NCBI GenBank assembly: GCA_026770025.1
Contig: JAMXDE010000052.1
Span: forward strand, 248,001-312,000
Direction of reading: 5' to 3'
Length of the DNA: 64,000 nt
From: Craspedostauros australis
Lineage: Eukaryota; Bacillariophyta; Bacillariophyceae; Mastogloiales; Achnanthaceae
Numbering within the stretch: the stretch's first letter is position 1; each line of letters opens with the position of its first letter. The notes beneath the pieces were generated by a model that saw nothing but the letters and a program-made list of their open reading frames with translations, had not been told where the DNA came from and did not search any database. A program made the translations under genes and the position numbers. This document shows, in pieces, positions 55,901 through 64,000 of this stretch.

Positions 55901-58387
55901 CAGAGGGTACGCCGCTGTGAGGCGCGTGTTGGATCCTACAAACACCTGTAGCATGGTACATCCACCGTGTCCAGGGACTCCGTCATGATGAGCAGGCGTG
56001 TCAGAGAACAACGTGTCCATGGAAACAACATCGTGTAGTCGGTCGACATTGGCTGCGGGGAATCTAGATTTATAGTGTTTACGCATGGGATAACGCTCAG
56101 ACATGCGATACCACTGGGTAGTACATGCAAGAGTGTCACGCACGCGGTCTGCTGGAATCCACCCGAAGTACGGCCGTAGCGCATGGAAGTTGGGCGCTTT
56201 ACCCACGATGTTGCGTGGCCCGGCCTTGGTCGCCTTCTCCCCATCCCCGAGCGTTGCAGCGGATTGAACGTACTGAACGCACTTGGAGATGGTGATGTCG
56301 ATGTCGTCGTCTTCGCCGCGTTCGGTTGCGGGAACGTTGTCCAGATCAGCCTCCCCGTCCAGGACAGATGGGTCCCATTCTTGGTCGGAAGTGAAGAACA
56401 CGTGTGGCAGATCGTCTAGCTCTGCCTGAGTTGGCTTGTGCATGTCCATGTATGCGAGGCCTTGACGCACGGTGAGTGGGATGACGAATCCGTCTGGCGT
56501 GACGATGGTTTGCCGACCGCCAGGGAGGTTCTTGGGTCTCTCGTTGACATCCAATCCAAACGCCGCGAGCTGGTTGGCAGAATGGATGGTGCGCCCTTTC
56601 CCGTAGTTGGCGTACTGATGGAACCAACCGATCACCGGCCCTGAGGTGGTCTGGATGACAGCGGTGGCCGTGACCAGCGCCAGATCCTTGATCTCTGCGT
56701 CGCCGATTCCAGAGACATCAGCACGGTTGGACGTGGACTCCATCACCAGCATGTCCTCGCCAACGAGACCGCCGTTCGCACCTCCATCCACCAATGCGCC
56801 TTGCACAGTCACGTTCGCGTTGTTGAACTTGTACGATACGTTCGTGTGAGACAGGGTGTAGGTGCGACCGTCAATGACGAGGGTAGTCGGTGGGCTCCCG
56901 GACGCGCTAGACATGGCATTGGAAAGCATACGGTTGATTGCTGTTCCAGCGGTAGAACTAGATTCGTTATTGTTACTACCGTTGTCGTTGGTCTGGGTGT
57001 CCTGTTGGTCGTTCTGGTTGGATGTGGATCCACCGCGGTTGGTGTTGTTGGCGGAACGTCTAGGCTTGTCCTTCTTACCACGTCCAGACTTGGCTCGCCG
57101 GGCTTGGAGGAAGTCGCTGCGTTGCTTATCCGTCAGCTTCTGAAACTCCTCACGCGGCAGCCGTTCTCGTGTCTCCTTGCTGTAGTCCTTGTTCGGCTTC
57201 CAGAGGTTAGGTCCGTCGTCCTTATCCTTCCCACGTTGCTTGCGCTGATCAGTATTGTTGACTTGCCGTGGCGTCTTCGGCTTGTTGGCGTCGTGACCAT
57301 CGAGTTGGACGGCGTACGATCGAACGAGCTCAACGAGAGTGTCGAACTCCATGGTGGTCGCGGTCTTGCCGGGTGAGTAGGCCAGGATAGCGGTCTGCAG
57401 GTAGTCAGTCTGGAAGATAGACTGGTACAGCGCCTTGTCGGCCTCGATGGCGTTGGTCAACCACTCCTTCTTCGTCGCGTCGTCGATCGGATCATCACGC
57501 AAAGCCTCAAGTTCGTGCACCTTGTGTTGCCACAGGTCCAGGAACTGCTCACGGGTCTTGCGCCACTGCTTATCCAGCTTGAACTTGATGATCTCGTCTC
57601 GGATGCGTCGGATGGTGTTGACGGCGGTGGCACCGGTGGTGTACTCGCGGACCAGCCTGCAGTAGACGGCTTGTCCATCACAGATCGATTCGTACGGAGT
57701 GACACACTTCCTGCTCTTCGTGGTCTGCAGGTTGGATACAAACACGTTGAACAGGAAGGTGGACTGCACTTTGAAGAGCTCGGCTTGTTCATCGGATGGG
57801 GTGTAGTCAACATCGAGAACATTGGAGATGCCATGAGCAGCAGCAGTGGCACGCAGACGACGATGGAATGTAGCGAAGTATTTATCATCAGACAACTTTG
57901 GGTAGTCGCTAATGTTACGTTTGATGCTACGGTTGAAATCTGCGGCGAGGTCGCGTCCGGTCTTCTCCGTTGGTTCGGTCTTCGTTGTCTCGAAGGGGAA
58001 TGCGCTGGTGGCTGTGTCAGGCATGGCGGCCGAGGATGCGGGCGATGGCGTGAACGTCCGGGCGACATACTCCATGTAAGAAGCTTGGTTGAGTTCCTGC
58101 CATGTCTCTACAGTAGGATTAGGTTGAACACTGAACCAGCCAATGGCATTTGTGAATTTCCGGACTGCTAGCTTAGACAGTTGGGCTACGTAGTCGGGTT
58201 CTGGATCAGATCGTTCGATGGTGGCATTGAACTCGAGCATGTCCCCGCGATGGAGCGAAGCAAAATCCATGATGGTTCGGATCTCTTCGGTATGCAAGAT
58301 AAGCCATTCAGTTGACGAGTCGTCATATCCGAGAACGCTGAGGACGTGCGCCAGGATGGTGTCGTTGATTGGGATTGGGTTGGACAT
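52928..58387 (-). CDS. Gag-Pol polyprotein of copia element 2 (1819 aa, intact)
   Basis: One uninterrupted frame from ATG 58387 to TGA 52928. Residues 1-480 are Gag (helical capsid-like region, then a basic GRGKKDKPRRS and an Asn/Gln-rich tail; no CCHC knuckle seen). The aspartic protease motif is ALVDGGANGG (531-540), with DGG in place of DSG/DTG. The integrase core has Asp 791 (SMDTLFSD), Asp 855 (LMSDNA) and Glu 890 (NPVERR), the expected 35-residue spacing; the upstream HHCC finger is not evident. At 1090-1230 is a segment (WRARVIRKI; YNVKVQWEDGSVTMEPLD) like a chromodomain or Tudor-type fold. Reverse transcriptase has VGDIGNAYLEA and YVDD (1459-1462). RNase H has TFVDANLMH, ATYGSEFVAAR and MFGDNQSV. 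All catalytic residues seen are present, so it should be competent. Confidence 0.93.
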   Translation of the reverse strand: MSNPIPINDTILAHVLSVLGYDDSSTEWLILHTEEIRTIMDFASLHRGDMLEFNATIERSDPEPDYVAQLSKLAVRKFTNAIGWFSVQPNPTVETWQELNQASYMEYVARTFTPSPASSAAMPDTATSAFPFETTKTEPTEKTGRDLAADFNRSIKRNISDYPKLSDDKYFATFHRRLRATAAAHGISNVLDVDYTPSDEQAELFKVQSTFLFNVFVSNLQTTKSRKCVTPYESICDGQAVYCRLVREYTTGATAVNTIRRIRDEIIKFKLDKQWRKTREQFLDLWQHKVHELEALRDDPIDDATKKEWLTNAIEADKALYQSIFQTDYLQTAILAYSPGKTATTMEFDTLVELVRSYAVQLDGHDANKPKTPRQVNNTDQRKQRGKDKDDGPNLWKPNKDYSKETRERLPREEFQKLTDKQRSDFLQARRAKSGRGKKDKPRRSANNTNRGGSTSNQNDQQDTQTNDNGSNNNESSSTAGTAINRMLSNAMSSASGSPPTTLVIDGRTYTLSHTNVSYKFNNANVTVQGALVDGGANGGLVGEDMLVMESTSNRADVSGIGDAEIKDLALVTATAVIQTTSGPVIGWFHQYANYGKGRTIHSANQLAAFGLDVNERPKNLPGGRQTIVTPDGFVIPLTVRQGLAYMDMHKPTQAELDDLPHVFFTSDQEWDPSVLDGEADLDNVPATERGEDDDIDITISKCVQYVQSAATLGDGEKATKAGPRNIVGKAPNFHALRPYFGWIPADRVRDTLACTTQWYRMSERYPMRKHYKSRFPAANVDRLHDVVSMDTLFSDTPAHHDGVPGHGGCTMLQVFVGSNTRLTAAYPLASESHVPHVVQDFIREHGAMDVLMSDNATAQIGGKMKDILRQYCIADHQSEPHHQHQNPVERRIQDIKRTANGIMDRTGTPARFWLICTLYVVGLLNHLSQSTAGHITPIQAATGQRPDVSKYLNFHWWEPVYYKVGNAAFPGTTQERRGRWAGPCEHKGDELTFWVLDDATQRLLPRSGIRRVSDDARNLRADYPLPDSGEDGNVGDEASETENAEDFDSDSTPKARQPVVHALSDLVATSHGESDPGVVKVPKFSPDELLGLTFLHQQDGLKWRARVIRKIKDGDAANHDNIKMLIAYGDDDTEELIAYTDLADIIEQQHEQEIGDGEMCVFKAITGHEGPFHSSHSKYNGSSYNVKVQWEDGSVTMEPLDVIAKDDPVSCAKYAADNNLLGLPGWKRFRKLAKRKKKLNRLINASKRKTRAQGPIFKFGVQVPRNGKEARQLDAKNGNSKWVDAERKEMDQLHEYGTFQDLGKNARKPDGYKQIKLLWVYDVKHDLRHKARCVAGGHLTDPCKDMAYAGVVNLRSFRIALLAAELNNLKPMVGDIGNAYLEAYTKEKICFVAGPEFQELAGHMMIIVKALYGLRTSGARFHESLADTLRDMEFFQCKADPDVWMRDAGRCWEYICVYVDDLMAVMEDPQSFFDTLINKYKYRLKGVGPIKYHLGADFDRDKDGTLTMSPQSYIKRMLANYEQVHGELPRTYTSPMEHNDAPELDTSRELNPVETRQFQSLIGALQWCITLGRFDIAAAVMTLSRFRAQPRIGHMDRAKRVYGYLRKRSDAAIRFRTGIPDHERFFEVPDHEWMYSVYGDAEEETADDDPTPKGKAVRMTTFVDANLMHCKVTGKSATGVLHLLNQTPIEWFSKRQTTVETATYGSEFVAARQATEQVIAMRLTLRAMGIPLDGPAWMFGDNQSVITSSTIPNSVLSKRHNALAYHRVRAAVAAKILHFCKIDGTENVADVMTKFLPWAKYWPLVRPLLFWKGETLGG

Positions 58388-59594
58388 CGTGTAGCTGGGT
58401 GTTGCGAGGTGGTAGTAGTAGGTCCAGATTTGTTGTTATTTTTATCGGACGTGTAAATTACCGCAGCTCCCAGGAAAGTGGTCACACTTAGAAATGACTG
58501 TGCCGTCCGCTGTGATGTCGAAGTGTTCGCCGGGATGTGACGGTGGACTTCTGCGCTTGTCGGAATTCGTCGGGATTGGAAGTGGTGCCGGATGGAAAGC
58601 GCCAGTGATGGCGGAGGCGTCAGCGGTAGTGTGATGTCACGAGTGGACTGCGGTTAATCCGTGCGCGATGTCTCGAATTGTGACTGACCGACGGATGGAA
58701 GGCCAGACGGGACCGTGTGAATTTCCCGATCGATGAATGCGAAGATGACCGTGCTTAACCCGAGGCGAAGGATGACCGATGGAAAAACGTCAGTCAGGAC
58801 CGTGTGAATTTCCCGTTTGTGCGATGTGTTGGCGCGCGACCCGAAGTCGGATGAATGACTGGAATGGCGAAGGAGTTGTGAGCCGGTGATGACGCGCCAG
58901 TGATTGTACGAACTGAAGGAATTCGTAGCCAATCAGAAGGTGGACTGAGCGCAAATGGGCGTTGTTGATGGAATTGTTGTCGGTTTGTTAGTCTTGAAAA
59001 ACGATGAAACGTCGCGGATGGATTGCGCGTTGGATGGCCCTGCCCGTTCGGATTTCGTCTCTCCGAACGCTGTATTCTTGCGCTTGCTCAGCTGTGCTCC
59101 ACCAGGATGTGGTGCACCTTTGGTTTCACCCAGTTGGACCTTCGATCCAATCCGTGCCTCCTTTGAGTGCCACGGATCAGCTTGCTATACGTGTTTTAGA
59201 TCTGGCAGCAGCTTGCCCGATGTACCTGATACTAACAGGGTTTTGCACGCTACTGAGCGCGGTGCCCCCCAGGTGCCAGCAGTCGCTTTAATTCACCTGG
59301 TTCCACCACTCGCGTTTTCGTCCAGCGTATACCTGCCTTCCGGTGTCGTTAGACTCACTTGGTGATATTGCTATCAACACAATGCTAGCTTTACGGGTTG
59401 CATCCGCGGTATCTCTACCGATCACGTTTCTTCCCCAGTCAAGGGCAGACGCTAGTCTGGTTAGCAGTTATCTCTGCGTCCCTTTTGGACGTTAACCGAT
59501 CTCAAGTACGGCTTAGACTTAGTGTTAACGACTGACCAGGTCGCGACAACTCACGGGGAGATTGCCGATAGGTTTCAGAGGGCCTTTCCGCTCC

Positions 59595-59712
59595 AAGTTT
59601 TTACGTGTGTCTTGCTTCACGGGCTTTCACCTTTGTCGATGCTGACCAGGCCAAGTGTTTACGTGTGTCTTGCTTCACGGGCTTTTATACCTTTGTCTTT
59701 TAGCTGACCAGC
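59595..59712. repeat. Tandem duplication, about 58 bp, in the copia 2 leader
   Basis: Two imperfect copies sharing TTTACGTGTGTCTTGCTTCA, CGGGCTTT, CCTTTGTC and GCTGACCAG. They differ by a few substitutions and small indels. Confidence 0.85.
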
Positions 59713-59970
59713 TATCGTAAGTAACGCAGTGGTGCGATACTTGGTTGTTTTAGGGAATAATTACTCCACCTGCGATATTCGCAACAGTGGGTGAGCCTTT
59801 CTGCACTTTAGCAGGGCAAAGCGGGTGTGGCGGCACGTAGCAATCTGCACACACGAGCAATTTGGTTCGTCGTCACGAACGCGTTGGGTTTTCCGGATTC
59901 CGAGGGAAGGGGACAGCGTGATGTCACCAAGCAGCACAGCGCTTCAATTTTCGTTCATACACTCGATAGA

Positions 59971-59988
59971 GGCTTGCGACTGTTAATC
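59971..59988 (-). promoter_or_regulatory. Candidate primer-binding site of copia element 2
   Basis: Directly inside the 5' LTR the element strand reads GATTAACAGTCGCAAGCC. Its complement ends GCGACTGTTAATC, which looks like the anticodon arm of tRNA-Asn(GUU) (loop CTGTTAA), preceded by a TAGAG like the D-arm end. Copia uses a tRNA cut within the anticodon arm as primer, so a half-tRNA-Asn primer is plausible. This is inference from pattern only. Confidence 0.4.
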
Positions 59989-60696
59989 TGATAATCAGCA
60001 ATTACACACAGGAAAAGGGCACCAAACACTGCACTTACTACGCCGCCAGGGTGATCAATCCGTCAGGTGGAGTTGGAGATGTTTGGTGGTTGTTGTTGTT
60101 CTAATAGGTTGTGTTCAATTGATGATTGAGTTTGGATTATGAGATGATGATCTCATCATTCTAAAGATGGTGCCTATTGCACGGTTGCTATCGTGCTGCT
60201 CGATTACCTCGTGGTTTCTCTCGCAGTCTTTTCTAAAACATTGCCCAAGATGGCATGTTGATCTACACGATATCTCGTGTTATCTCCACCTTTGGTCTTT
60301 CTTCATCTCTGTCTGATCTTGTCTGGTCTTGATCTCTGTTTGATCACATATGGATTGATCCGTCTACGTCGGTGGGGTGCATGCATCACCCCTGACGATG
60401 TTGTTCTGGATCCTAAATGTTGCTGCCACGTGCTCGATGATGCATTCGGCTAGGCTAGACAGGTCAGCATACCATGACTAAGATATAATCTCGATTCCGA
60501 GGATCATAATGACCGATCCACTGACGTCATACGATGATGTCAGTGCCTACGTCATGTTCGATGACTGTAGTGACTGAATCTCAATCGTGTATCAAGACTC
60601 ACTCGACTATACTCTCAAAATCGAGTCGAATCAAAAATAATGAATCACGTTTCAGTCATGGGAGATGGGTACCTAATTTCGATCTAGATGTTGATA
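59989..60696 (-). repeat. 5' LTR of copia element 2 (708 bp)
   Basis: Same sequence as 52196-52903 (offset 7793), including the CRE-like cluster at 60522-60554. Followed by TSD GGAAG. Confidence 0.95.
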
Positions 60697-63257
60697 GGAA
60701 GGTTCAGCACCTCTTCATCTGTGTGCTTCGCGAAGTACTTCTTGAGCTTTCTGAAGTCTCTCAGTGCCAGGAATAGATGGTTTCTCATTGGGAATGTCCC
60801 CAGCAACTTGAGCGACCGAAGGTGTAAGTCACAAGCTTCCTCGTGTCTCTCCATCCGTTCGAGAGCCACGGCAAGCAATATGTTTGCCCTGACGATGTCT
60901 TCGATGGAATTGTCACAGTTGTCGATGATGGCCTGGCACAGGATCGATCCCTTCTCATAGTTGCCAAGGGTCAGCTCAACCTCGGATAATCTATGGTAGA
61001 TCTCCAAACACAGCTCATGCTGCGTCTTCCAAGGGTCAGCTATCTTGACCTCCAGATTCGTCAATGCCCGGTTCAAGTATTTCATTGCTGGCACAAATGC
61101 AGCCACGCCAACGGCGAGCTGCCCAACCTTGAGGTTCAGCTTGATCAGATCAAGCTCCGGGATGATAGTGTTGGTGGTTGTGAGCGAAGATGCATTCTCC
61201 AGATGATCTGCGGCCACAAACCACATCCAATCTTCACCCAGCATGGGATCAGACGTGATCTCCATGAGGTGTTTACCAACCCGATACTTCATTTGATCGA
61301 GTTCGTCACCTGGAGGAGTCAACGAGAAGGCCGCCTGTTGGATTCGGTCATGAACGAAGCGGAACGTCGCACCTGAGGTGACTGTGCCTTCAGCTATCTC
61401 TGCGGCGGTTGCTGTGTCGACATCGAGTCTCTCCAGTAGTTCCTCCTTCACTGCTAGATTCAATGCGTCACCTACGCTCATATCGGTCCCTGCCAAGGTA
61501 CGCATGGTGTCTCCACCATCTGCCTTCTGTTGCTGCTGTTCAATCTCCATGTCCATCAGCGTCTCCAGCAACGACCGGCGGAACGTCGATCGCAGGAATG
61601 AAGCCATCTGCAAGCACCTCTGAAGATCCTCAGGCAGTGACTGCAACTTCGATGTGATCAGGTCGACGACATTCGCTGATAGATCAATTTCATCGGCTGC
61701 TCGCTGCTCATCCCATTCCCATTGCATTGTGTGGATGTTGCGAGTCAGAACCTTACGACGGCGCAGTCCCTCCAACGCTTGCATGGTGTAGAGAACGTTG
61801 CCTTTGGTCTTGTCATGGAGCAGCTTGGCCAGAGGGGTTGTTTTGACTGCATCCAACCGAAGTGAGGATGCGAGCAGCTCCGAAGTTTGAGTGGCTGTGA
61901 GATCATTGAGGGCGATATCATGGATGGTTTTTCCATTGTTTTTCCACTGGGAGACGGCCGTGGTGAGCTGATGTTGAGGATCGTTGTGCACCTCGTTGGA
62001 TCGGTATGATCCGATGATGAGAAGGTTGCGGATGGATTGGTCGATCAAGATCTCCGTAATGAGCTTGAGAGATCGTTCATCAACCCATTGAAGGTCTGAT
62101 CGTGCGAGTACAGGTGTGCGAATGTGAGAGATCGGGAACGCGAAAGATACAACGGTGGTTCAGTGTGGTGCGTTGTGACAGCGTACTCGTACGATGCCGC
62201 GCCGAGGCCGTGGAGGAACATCGCACACATGAAACAGACAATGCCATTGCTACCACTCACCATCCAGATAGAGCACGAGAGGACGGCCGTCAGTGCAGAT
62301 GGCCTTCAGAACGACCTTGAAGCTGTACACCAGCTGAACCCACTCGTTCGTTTTGGATCCCGCATGGGAGAACGTGCCTGTGTCCATCACACTCCCCGAA
62401 GCTATCGAGCCCGCAGAAACCGACGCCTGGTCTTCGCGAAGCAACTCGCTTGAGCGACCGCTTCGAAAACTGTTTGAGGTCGCGATACCGACCAAATTGC
62501 CAGCATTGCCTGCAAGACTTGCCCGATGTTCCTTCAACAAAGACGCAAGCCCCGGAATGGCTCGACACGCAAGCATGCGGCGTGTGGCATCCATCCTCCG
62601 ATTGAGTCCCATCCTGATCCGGTCGCATTCTTCGGTGTCGCCAGATGCAACAAGGCTCCGAAAGAAATGTGACAGCGCATCCACGATGGCCGAGAGATTG
62701 CCACCTGCATTGAATTGGTCGTACTTTCCCTTTCCATAGTGACATGGATGCGAGTCAGCTCGTCGCTTGTTTGATGGCATGGGTGATTCATTCTGTACAG
62801 AGTGAGCAATTGCGGATGTTTCAGTTTGAGATGGTGGAGACGATGGGGGCGGCGATGGTGACTTGGTTGCGCCATCATTCAATCTATGCAAGAAACGATC
62901 CACCAATGTTGATTTGCCCGTCCCTGAATAGCCGTGGATGAGGACGACCTGTGCATCCCTGTTGCTATCGGCACTGCTGCTGTCATCAAGTGTGGGCTTC
63001 GTCAGTGGTTTGCGACATATGCGGCCGTAGATCGAGTTCAATCGTTCCAGCTCGTCTTCGCGTCCCACGAAGGTGTTGAACTGGAATTGATCCCACTGTT
63101 CGTCATCGTCATCGTTGCCATCGTCGTCGTCACCGAACGTGTGGTTGTCGTCGTCGTAGATACTGTGCTTGGGATCATCGGTAGTGTCTGTCCCTGGATG
63201 TGATGAAGCGTACGTTTGATCATCCGTCTGCTCACAGGGAGTTGTTTTGTCTGCCAT
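60697..63257 (-). pseudogene. 5' part of STAND-type NTPase copy E (exon 1, intron, start of exon 2)
   Basis: Exon 1 63257-62261 (MADKTTPC start, acidic run, FVGREDELERL at about 63, P-loop GYSGTGKS at 109-116), a 165-bp intron GTGAGT...CAG (62260-62096), then exon 2 from 62095 (DLQWVDERS, GSYRSNEV, FRFVHDRIQQAAFSL, first TPR-like repeats) until the copia insertion at 60697. The reading frame is intact here and very close to copy A. The truncated frame runs a few codons into the LTR and stops at 60684, so if transcribed it would give a protein of about 800 residues with the NTPase but only part of the TPR region. The rest of the gene is at 52195-50690. Confidence 0.87.
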
Positions 63258-64000
63258 GGTGCTTGATGCCTTGTCGATCGATGATTTCGAATGTGGTGCG
63301 ACGTATTGCGGGGTCCGATGGTGCGAGACCCGACAGGCTATACCGACACTGTCTTGAAAGAGTGGCTGCTGATCACGATGGCAGCGCTGATGAAGAGAGA
63401 CAGAGAGATGGTATTGTATCTCCTCACTTGTGATGGACGATCAAGTGTTTTGGGTTCGATGGTGGCGCAGTTGCCAAGTTGTTTTATTAGTATCACCAGT
63501 CAGTGCAAAAGTCAACGAGCAGCTGCAAGAAGACCAACACAGCAGATTCGGTGTTGGTATTGGCACGTGGATGTGTTTGTGTATTCTGAATGAAGTCCAA
63601 TGCTCTCTCTCTCTCTCTCTCTCTCTGAAGCGAGGACGTAGGCACGTTCAGCTGCAAGGACGAAGAGCAGGGGAATGCGATGTGAGTGCTGGTGCTCTGC
63701 TTCGTGGCAACAAACGGTTCGCTGGGATGCTCGCGAGCGCTGTGTCGTTTCTGGTCACGGCCTTTGAGAAATCGCGCAAGTTTGGACGCTGTTGTGCCGA
63801 CAGCTCGAAATAGCTCCAGACGTACAGTGAAGGAGATGAGAGAAACACTTGGAAACGGTAATGAATATCGCTGTGTTCTTCGTTGGTGCCCTTGATGGAG
63901 ACTGGACGATGAATGGACACAAGCGAAGTTCTGGAACACCCAACATTTTGTCCGATTTTCACTTTTCTAGATCGTGACCTAATTTAACGGGACTTAATAC
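63258..64000. other. 5' flank of NTPase copy E to the window end
   Basis: No gene. It resembles 7060-7577 apart from about 200 extra bases near 63360-63555. Homology stops near 63934. The promoter of copy E should lie here. Confidence 0.5.
63603..63626. repeat. CT microsatellite upstream of NTPase copy E
   Basis: (CT)12, the shorter counterpart of the tract at 7217-7254. Confidence 0.95.

Larger units (their letters stand above)
58388..59988 (-). other. Long untranslated leader of copia element 2
   Basis: 1.6 kb between the 5' LTR and the gag ATG with no substantial frame on the element's strand. It contains two direct repeats: GACCGTGTGAATTTCCCG at 58711-58728 and 58798-58815, and a tandem pair of about 58 bp at 59595-59649 and 59653-59712 (TTTACGTGTGTCTTGCTTCA core). 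It probably holds packaging and translation signals. Confidence 0.7.
52196..60696 (-). mobile_element. Complete Ty1/copia LTR retrotransposon, element 2 (8501 bp), inserted in NTPase copy E
   Basis: Two 708-bp LTRs that look identical, a 5-bp target duplication GGAAG (52191-52195 and 60697-60701), a candidate primer-binding site next to the 5' LTR, a 1.6-kb leader, a single intact gag-pol ORF and a polypurine tract AGGGGAG abutting the 3' LTR. Copy A shows the empty site (ACGGGAAGGTTCAG). The ORF order protease-integrase-RT-RNase H makes it Ty1/copia. Intact coding and identical LTRs indicate a very recent, possibly still active element. Confidence 0.95.
60697..63934. repeat. Segmental duplication unit, copy E, right portion
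   Basis: Partner of the left-hand unit at 2646-7577. This part matches about 4437-7577 of that unit, including the promoter-side CT microsatellite. Confidence 0.75.

Noticed and set aside
1-64000. CRISPR arrays, rRNA or tRNA genes, bacterial operons
   Set aside because: No regularly spaced repeats, no rRNA or complete tRNA pattern, and the genes have spliceosomal introns and eukaryotic retrotransposons.

Overview
The window is nuclear DNA of a eukaryote, most likely a diatom or a related stramenopile. The evidence is: genes split by short GT-AG introns (113-230 bp), Ty1/copia elements of the type common in diatoms, a diatom-like PIF/Harbinger transposase, a protein family built around a DYT(N/P)(D/E)E-acidic motif that I associate with diatoms, and mixed GC of about 50%. 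There are no bacterial operons, rRNA or tRNA genes. The species assignment is inference.

The backbone is a same-strand (minus) array of five large paralogous STAND-type NTPase genes: copies A (7059-2924), B (27203-22877), C (33407-29120), D (40905-36464) and E (63257-50690). Each has an acidic N-terminus, an h-GRE motif, a P-loop, a Walker B that is split by one phase-1 intron at the same codon, a GSYR sensor, a winged-helix-like and 'FxHDRIQQAAF' region, and a long TPR-like C-terminus. They stop where related multidomain proteins usually carry a cyclase or kinase output domain. A decayed N-terminal exon (34548-34085) and a possible C-terminal scrap (35640-35477) lie between C and D. A and E are a recent duplicate pair with shared flanks, but A carries a 179-bp tract that is nearly identical to B, which points to gene conversion. 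Copies A and B each lie convergent to a small DYT-family gene (1836-2432 and 20612-21301), so a two-gene unit seems to have been copied.

Mobile DNA has shaped the rest. At 7613-10473 there is an element with split direct repeats in the order A1-ORF-B1-A2-B2 (minus strand), the layout of PAT/Ngaro (DIRS-order) tyrosine-recombinase retrotransposons. It contains only a gag-like ORF and a recombinase-like C-terminal ORF, with no reverse transcriptase. At 11828-17084 there is a complete copia element with identical 188-bp LTRs, TSD CAAGT, gag and pol in one frame separated by a single TGA, and an integrase whose catalytic Glu reads Lys. At 52196-60696 there is an 8.5-kb copia element with identical 708-bp LTRs, TSD GGAAG and an intact 1819-codon gag-pol ORF, inserted into exon 2 of NTPase copy E; E also has a separate nonsense codon. 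A PIF/Harbinger-like transposase lies at 43986-42668.

The only other well-supported gene is a three-exon plus-strand gene at 46509-48953 encoding a Pro/Ser-rich protein with a possible beta-sandwich domain and a Ser/Arg-rich tail. The left edge holds the start of a basic, low-complexity protein running off the window. The remaining intergenic stretches hold no gene I can support.
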